Below, piece after piece: positions 5,903 to 9,105 of a DNA stretch of 9,105 nt. Under the pieces are notes generated by a model. It saw only the letters and a list, made by a program, of their open reading frames with translations. It did no database searches and was not told the DNA's origin. Position 1 is the first letter of the stretch, and the number at the start of each line of letters is the position of its first letter. This DNA is from Actinomycetota bacterium (lineage in GTDB: Bacteria; Actinomycetota; Actinomycetes; S36-B12): assembly GCA_003456155.1 (NCBI GenBank), contig DMPC01000164.1, positions 75,857 through 84,961 of the forward strand, written 5' to 3'. A program made the translations under genes and the position numbers.

Positions 5903-7451
5903 GACGCGTTCCCGTGAGGTACATCGTGACGCCGGCAGCCCTCGCCGCCGCGATGACCTCCTCATCGCGGACCGAGCCTCCAGGCTGGACAACCGCGCGA
6001 ACCCCCGCCGCCAGAAGGACCTCGAGTCCGTCGGGGAAAGGGAAGAACGCATCGGACGCCGCAACGGAGCCCGCCGCGCGCTCCCCCGCGCGCTCCACCG
6101 ACAGTCGGGCAGAGTCGACCCGGTTGACCTGGCCCATGCCGACCCCGACAGCAGCGCCGTCCTTGGCCAGCAGGATGGCGTTGGACTTGACCGATCGGCA
6201 GGCGCGCCAGGCGAACTCCAGGTCGCGCACAGTCTCGGCATCCGCCGGTTCGCCGCTGACGAGAGTCCAGGCTGCCGGCGCGTCGCCGTCGGCGTCGATC
6301 ACGTCCACGGCCTGCACGAGGACGCCACCCGAGATCGTGCGCACCTCGAGGCGACGGTCGTCCATGGGTCCGTCCACCACGAGGACCCGCAGGTTCTTCT
6401 TCGCCGCGAAGACCTCCAGCGCTTCGACTTCGTATGCGGGGGCGACGACTACCTCGGTGAAGACTTCCGCCATCGCCTCGGCCATCTCTCGCGTCACCGC
6501 GCGATTTGCGGCGACCACTCCGCCGAAGGCCGACACCGGGTCGGTATCACATGCCCGTCGATAGGCATCGGCGATGTCGCGTCCGATCGCGATGCCGCAG
6601 GGGTTCGCGTGCTTGATGATCGCCACGGCGGGCTCGGCATGGTCGTAGGCCGCGCGCCGCGCCGCATCGGCGTCGACGTAGTTGTTGTAGGACATCTCCT
6701 TGCCCTGAAGCTGCGTCGCTCCGGCGAGAGCGGAGTCATGATGCGCCGAGACGTACACCGCAGCGCCCTGGTGCGGGTTCTCCCCGTAGCGCAGGACATC
6801 CCGCAGGCGCCACGCCGCACCCGTCCAGGCAGGGAAGCCATCAGCGGGGGGTACGACCACGCTGCCGAGCCACGAGGCGACGGCGATGTCGTAGGTGGCA
6901 GTGTGGGAGAAGGCCTCCGCGGCCAGGGCTGCACGCTCCTCGAGGGTGAAGCCGCCCGAAGCCACGGCATCGAGCACCTGCGCGTAGCGGCTCGGCGACG
7001 TCACGATCGCGACGTTGGCGTAGTTCTTGGCGGAGGCCCGCACCATCGCAGGGCCACCGATGTCAATCTGCTCGACGCAGTCATCGACAGCAGCCCCCGA
7101 GGCGACCGTCTGCTCGAACGGGTAGAGGTTGACGATGACGAGCTCGAAGGGCGCGATGCCCAGCTCCTCGAGCTGCTCGCGATGCGCATCCTTGCGCAGG
7201 TCGGCGAGCAGGCCACCGTGCACGTGAGGGTGCAGGGTCTTGACGCGCCCATCGAGACACTCGGGGAAGCCGGTGACCTCGTCGACCGGGGTGACCGCGA
7301 CTCCCGCCGCTGCGATCGTCTTGGCCGTGGACCCGGTCGAGACGATCTCCACGCCCGCCGCTGCCAGACCGCGGGCGAGCTCCTCCAGCCCGGTCTTGTC
7401 GTAGACCGAGACGAGGGCGCGTCGCACGGGGCGTCGAGTGTCGTCACTCAC
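5889..7451 (-). CDS. purH: Bifunctional AICAR formyltransferase/IMP cyclohydrolase
   Basis: A 520-residue enzyme catalysing the last two steps of IMP synthesis: formylation of AICAR with 10-formyl-THF, then ring closure. The N-terminal MGS-like cyclohydrolase domain spans about 10-150, with SVYDKTGL (15-22), STGSTAKT (38-45), DGRVKTLHP (67-75) and [12 protein letters not shown] (132-143). The C-terminal transformylase domain has RYGENPHQ (221-228), KEMSYNN (251-257), the catalytic Lys280-His281 pair in [15 protein letters not shown] (307-312) and the C-terminal PGGSVRD. All expected parts are present and length is normal. The GTG start overlaps the purN stop as GTGA and has a strong AGGAGGT Shine-Dalgarno. 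Translation is probably coupled to purN. Confidence 0.97.
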   Translation of the reverse strand: MSDDTRRPVRRALVSVYDKTGLEELARGLAAAGVEIVSTGSTAKTIAAAGVAVTPVDEVTGFPECLDGRVKTLHPHVHGGLLADLRKDAHREQLEELGIAPFELVIVNLYPFEQTVASGAAVDDCVEQIDIGGPAMVRASAKNYANVAIVTSPSRYAQVLDAVASGGFTLEERAALAAEAFSHTATYDIAVASWLGSVVVPPADGFPAWTGAAWRLRDVLRYGENPHQGAAVYVSAHHDSALAGATQLQGKEMSYNNYVDADAARRAAYDHAEPAVAIIKHANPCGIAIGRDIADAYRRACDTDPVSAFGGVVAANRAVTREMAEAMAEVFTEVVVAPAYEVEALEVFAAKKNLRVLVVDGPMDDRRLEVRTISGGVLVQAVDVIDADGDAPAAWTLVSGEPADAETVRDLEFAWRACRSVKSNAILLAKDGAAVGVGMGQVNRVDSARLSVERAGERAAGSVAASDAFFPFPDGLEVLLAAGVRAVVQPGGSVRDEEVIAAARAAGVTMYLTGTRHFFH

Positions 7452-8023
7452 CGGGTACCTCCTGTCAGGCTGGCCAGCGTCCGGACCAGCAGCATGCGTT
7501 CGACCACCTTGATGCGTTCATGGAGCGAGGCCTCGTCATCGTCCTCGCGAACCTCCACCGCCTGCTGAGCCAGGATCGGCCCGGTGTCGACCCCATGGTC
7601 GACCAGATGGACGGTGCAGCCGGTCACCTTGACTCCGTACCGGAGCGCATCGCGCACTCCATGCGCCCCAGGGAATGCCGGCAGGAGTGCCGGATGGGTG
7701 TTGACGATCCGACCGGGGAAGGCATCGACCACCGCAGGACCAAGGATGCGCATGAATCCGGCGCAGACGATCCACTCCGGTTGAGCGGCCTCCAGTGCCG
7801 CGAGCAGCGCCTCGTTCCAAGACTCACGATCACGGAAATCCGCGGGAGGGAGAACGAAGGTGGCGACCCCGGCTGTCTCGGCTCGCGCAATGGCCTGAGC
7901 CCCGCTCACGTCGGAGCCGACGACGGCCACGTCGACGTCCAGGTCACCAGCGGCGACTGCGTCGAGGAGAGCCTGCAGCAGGGTGCCCGAGCCGGAGGCG
8001 AGGATGACGATTCGCTCAGGCAC
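7448..8023 (-). CDS. purN: Phosphoribosylglycinamide formyltransferase
   Basis: A 191-residue cytosolic enzyme that transfers a formyl group from 10-formyl-THF to GAR, the third step of purine synthesis. The phosphate-binding loop is SGSGTLLQ (10-17). The catalytic triad of the family is visible: Asn108 and His110 in VNTHPALLP and Asp146 in GVDTGP. Length is close to the usual 190-215. The start is GTG: a TAG stop lies four codons upstream in frame with no other start between, and the nearby ATG at 8028 is out of frame. AGGG lies 7 nt upstream as a weak Shine-Dalgarno, overlapping a possible -10 box. It lies 32 bp after the 233-residue membrane protein and overlaps purH by 4 bp. Confidence 0.96.
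   Translation of the reverse strand: MPERIVILASGSGTLLQALLDAVAAGDLDVDVAVVGSDVSGAQAIARAETAGVATFVLPPADFRDRESWNEALLAALEAAQPEWIVCAGFMRILGPAVVDAFPGRIVNTHPALLPAFPGAHGVRDALRYGVKVTGCTVHLVDHGVDTGPILAQQAVEVREDDDEASLHERIKVVERMLLVRTLASLTGGTR
7457..7463 (-). promoter_or_regulatory. Strong purH Shine-Dalgarno inside the end of purN
   Basis: AGGAGGT lies 5 nt before the purH GTG, inside the last codons of purN (for Thr-Gly-Gly-Thr). It is the best ribosome binding site in the window, fixes the GTG as the purH start and fits coupled translation of the two purine genes. Confidence 0.85.
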
Positions 8024-8029
8024 GGCATG

Positions 8030-8035
8030 ACCCTA
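8030..8035 (-). promoter_or_regulatory. Possible -10 box before purN (or Shine-Dalgarno)
   Basis: TAGGGT on the minus strand ends 6 nt before the purN GTG. As a -10 box it would place the transcript start at or next to the GTG, giving a leaderless purN-purH message. No good -35 is seen, and the contained AGGG could equally be a weak Shine-Dalgarno. The two readings cannot be separated from sequence. Confidence 0.3.
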
Positions 8036-8055
8036 CCGGCCGCAGCGAGGAGTTC

Positions 8056-8757
8056 TCAGACGACGGGTTCAGCGTTGAGCTGGCGATAGACGTGCGCAGT
8101 GAACAGCGCCGTGAAGGGCAGCGTGATGAGCATGGGCAGACCGAAGAACAGGCCGCCGATGAGCTCGAGGAACGCGGTCATGAGAGCGACGATCGCGACC
8201 GGCCCGAGGTGACGACTGGCGAGTGACGCGCTCGCCCGGGCGGCCGCCATCACTCCCATCCCCCGATCGAGGATGAAGTAGGGGCCGAACTGGAAGAACA
8301 CCAGGACGAGCAGTCCCGGGAGGATGCACAGGGCCAGGCCGACGAAGAAGGCGATCCGGAAGAGCAGGACGTAGCCCACGTAGGCGCCCGTTCCGCGTGA
8401 CTCCAGCATGTCGGCGAAGCTCGGGGCCTGGCCTCGCGTGCGACGGATGGCGCCCCGCTGCACACCGATCTGCGAGATGGCTGCCAGAAACACGAGCGCA
8501 ACGGAGAGGACGACCGGTGCCAATGCCGACGGGCTCAGCGCGACGGCGCAGGCATTCTCCTGGCCCGGTGACTGAGGGTTGACGCAGTCGAGGACGACGT
8601 TCTGGATGGACGTCGTGCCGATGCCCTGGGCTGCCGTGAGGACCACCGGGATGGCCGCGAGGACGAGGAAGGCGAGCAGGTCAGCGCGCAGCGTCGAGAC
8701 GGCCCAGGACAGGGCCCCGCCGATCTGGACGCGTGCGGGAACACCGGGGTCACTCAT
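8056..8757 (-). CDS. Integral membrane protein of unknown function, between perM and purN
   Basis: A 233-residue protein with about six membrane segments: near 25-44, 78-98, 125-142, 143-161, 186-204 and 206-224. I do not recognise a named family. The pattern in the second half, a proline-broken helix followed by FGPYFILDRGMG and an amphipathic AAARASASLASR stretch, resembles generic actinobacterial membrane proteins with DUF975- or YciC-like folds. Two cysteines, Cys58 and Cys70, lie in the loop after the first helix, which would be extracytoplasmic if the N-terminus is inside, and might form a disulphide. The ATG overlaps the upstream PerM-like stop by 8 bp (ATGAGTGA), with GAGGG 8 nt before it, so the two are probably translated together. 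No catalytic residues are evident. Confidence 0.82.
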   Translation of the reverse strand: MSDPGVPARVQIGGALSWAVSTLRADLLAFLVLAAIPVVLTAAQGIGTTSIQNVVLDCVNPQSPGQENACAVALSPSALAPVVLSVALVFLAAISQIGVQRGAIRRTRGQAPSFADMLESRGTGAYVGYVLLFRIAFFVGLALCILPGLLVLVFFQFGPYFILDRGMGVMAAARASASLASRHLGPVAIVALMTAFLELIGGLFFGLPMLITLPFTALFTAHVYRQLNAEPVV

Positions 8758-9105
8758 CGACAGGTCCCTCGCCCGACGTGGCCGAGCTCCCGGCGGTCAC
8801 CGGAGACGGGGCGGGCACCAACTCCGCATCGCGTGTGGCCCCCGCATCGGCCGTGGCCCCGGACACGGGATCCGTCACCGTGGCGACGCTGAGAACCGGT
8901 CGCGCCGGGGGGCTGGGAACGAGTGCCGTCGGTACGGCACCGATGAGCACGAGCACGACCGAGAGGACACCCACGACGGCCGGATCGGGGCCGAGCCCGA
9001 CCAGGGACTCGGTGCCGAGGGATCCCGAGGCGAGCCACGCGAGCCCCGCGAGGCCGACCCCGGCGACCGCCGCGGCCCCCCCTGCAGCCGCCAGTCGCAC
9101 GAGTC
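8750..9105 (-). CDS. PerM/DUF6350-like membrane protein, C-terminal part
   Basis: The frame is open to the right edge, so the start lies outside. About 118 residues are visible: one membrane helix rich in Ala and Gly near the window edge (AAAGGAAAVAGVGLAGLAWL), a GPDPAVVG turn, a second helix (LSVVLVLIGAVPTALV), then a roughly 65-residue hydrophilic Pro/Ala/Thr-rich tail. The GPDP turn and final helix resemble the C-terminus of the DUF6350 family, which includes mycobacterial PerM, encoded directly upstream of purN and purH in Mycobacterium tuberculosis and linked there to cell division under stress. Position therefore agrees with the assignment. Since only the C-terminus is visible, the family call is moderate. 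It overlaps the next gene by 8 bp. Confidence 0.65.
   Translation of the reverse strand, partial: LVRLAAAGGAAAVAGVGLAGLAWLASGSLGTESLVGLGPDPAVVGVLSVVLVLIGAVPTALVPSPPARPVLSVATVTDPVSGATADAGATRDAELVPAPSPVTAGSSATSGEGPVDE

Noticed and set aside
5882..6241. Upstream extension of the transporter frame into purH, giving a 430-residue reading frame
   Set aside because: The extra residues are an alternative-frame reading of purH, rich in Arg, Ser and Pro and with no family features. The conserved membrane part begins only near 5881.
5811..7568. Plus-strand open frame of 585 codons opposite purH
   Set aside because: Antisense shadow of purH, low complexity and without a recognisable motif or ribosome binding site.

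Overview
The window is a high-GC chromosomal segment from an actinobacterium. The evidence is protein sequence character and gene order: a PerM/DUF6350-type membrane protein, purN, purH, folD, a DUF3017 protein, mdh and icd in this order is a recognisable actinobacterial housekeeping neighbourhood. I cannot assign a genus. Every supportable gene lies on the minus strand, so transcription runs from high to low coordinates. I see no mobile element, tRNA, rRNA, CRISPR array, phage or toxin-antitoxin gene.

Right part (9105 to 5889): the C-terminal end of a PerM-like membrane protein overlaps a 233-residue integral membrane protein by 8 bp. After a 32-bp gap come purN (GAR transformylase) and purH (AICAR transformylase/IMP cyclohydrolase). 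These two overlap by GTGA, and a strong Shine-Dalgarno for purH sits inside the end of purN. Both enzymes consume 10-formyl-tetrahydrofolate.

Middle (5902 to 2812): a 10-TM DMT-type (DUF606/YdcZ-like) transporter follows purH directly. Its N-terminus is problematic: an ideal ATG is one base out of frame across a run of five G. Then comes folD, which makes the 10-formyl-THF used by PurN and PurH, followed by an FMN-dependent L-lactate dehydrogenase of the mycobacterial LldD2 type.

Left part (2748 to 1): a HisC/Pat-type aminotransferase, a small DUF3017 membrane protein, a 188-bp regulatory gap with a perfect 16-bp palindrome, a lactate-dehydrogenase-like malate dehydrogenase, a 111-bp spacer carrying two copies of a long inverted repeat, and the first 16 codons of an NADP-isocitrate dehydrogenase.

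Functionally this is core metabolism: purine synthesis and one-carbon supply, lactate oxidation, amino-acid transamination and two TCA enzymes. I found no strong candidate for a wholly new system. The signals most worth checking are non-coding: the paired hairpins between mdh and icd, whose differences preserve pairing only in the coding-sense RNA; the TamR-like operator before mdh; and the frame problem at the transporter start.
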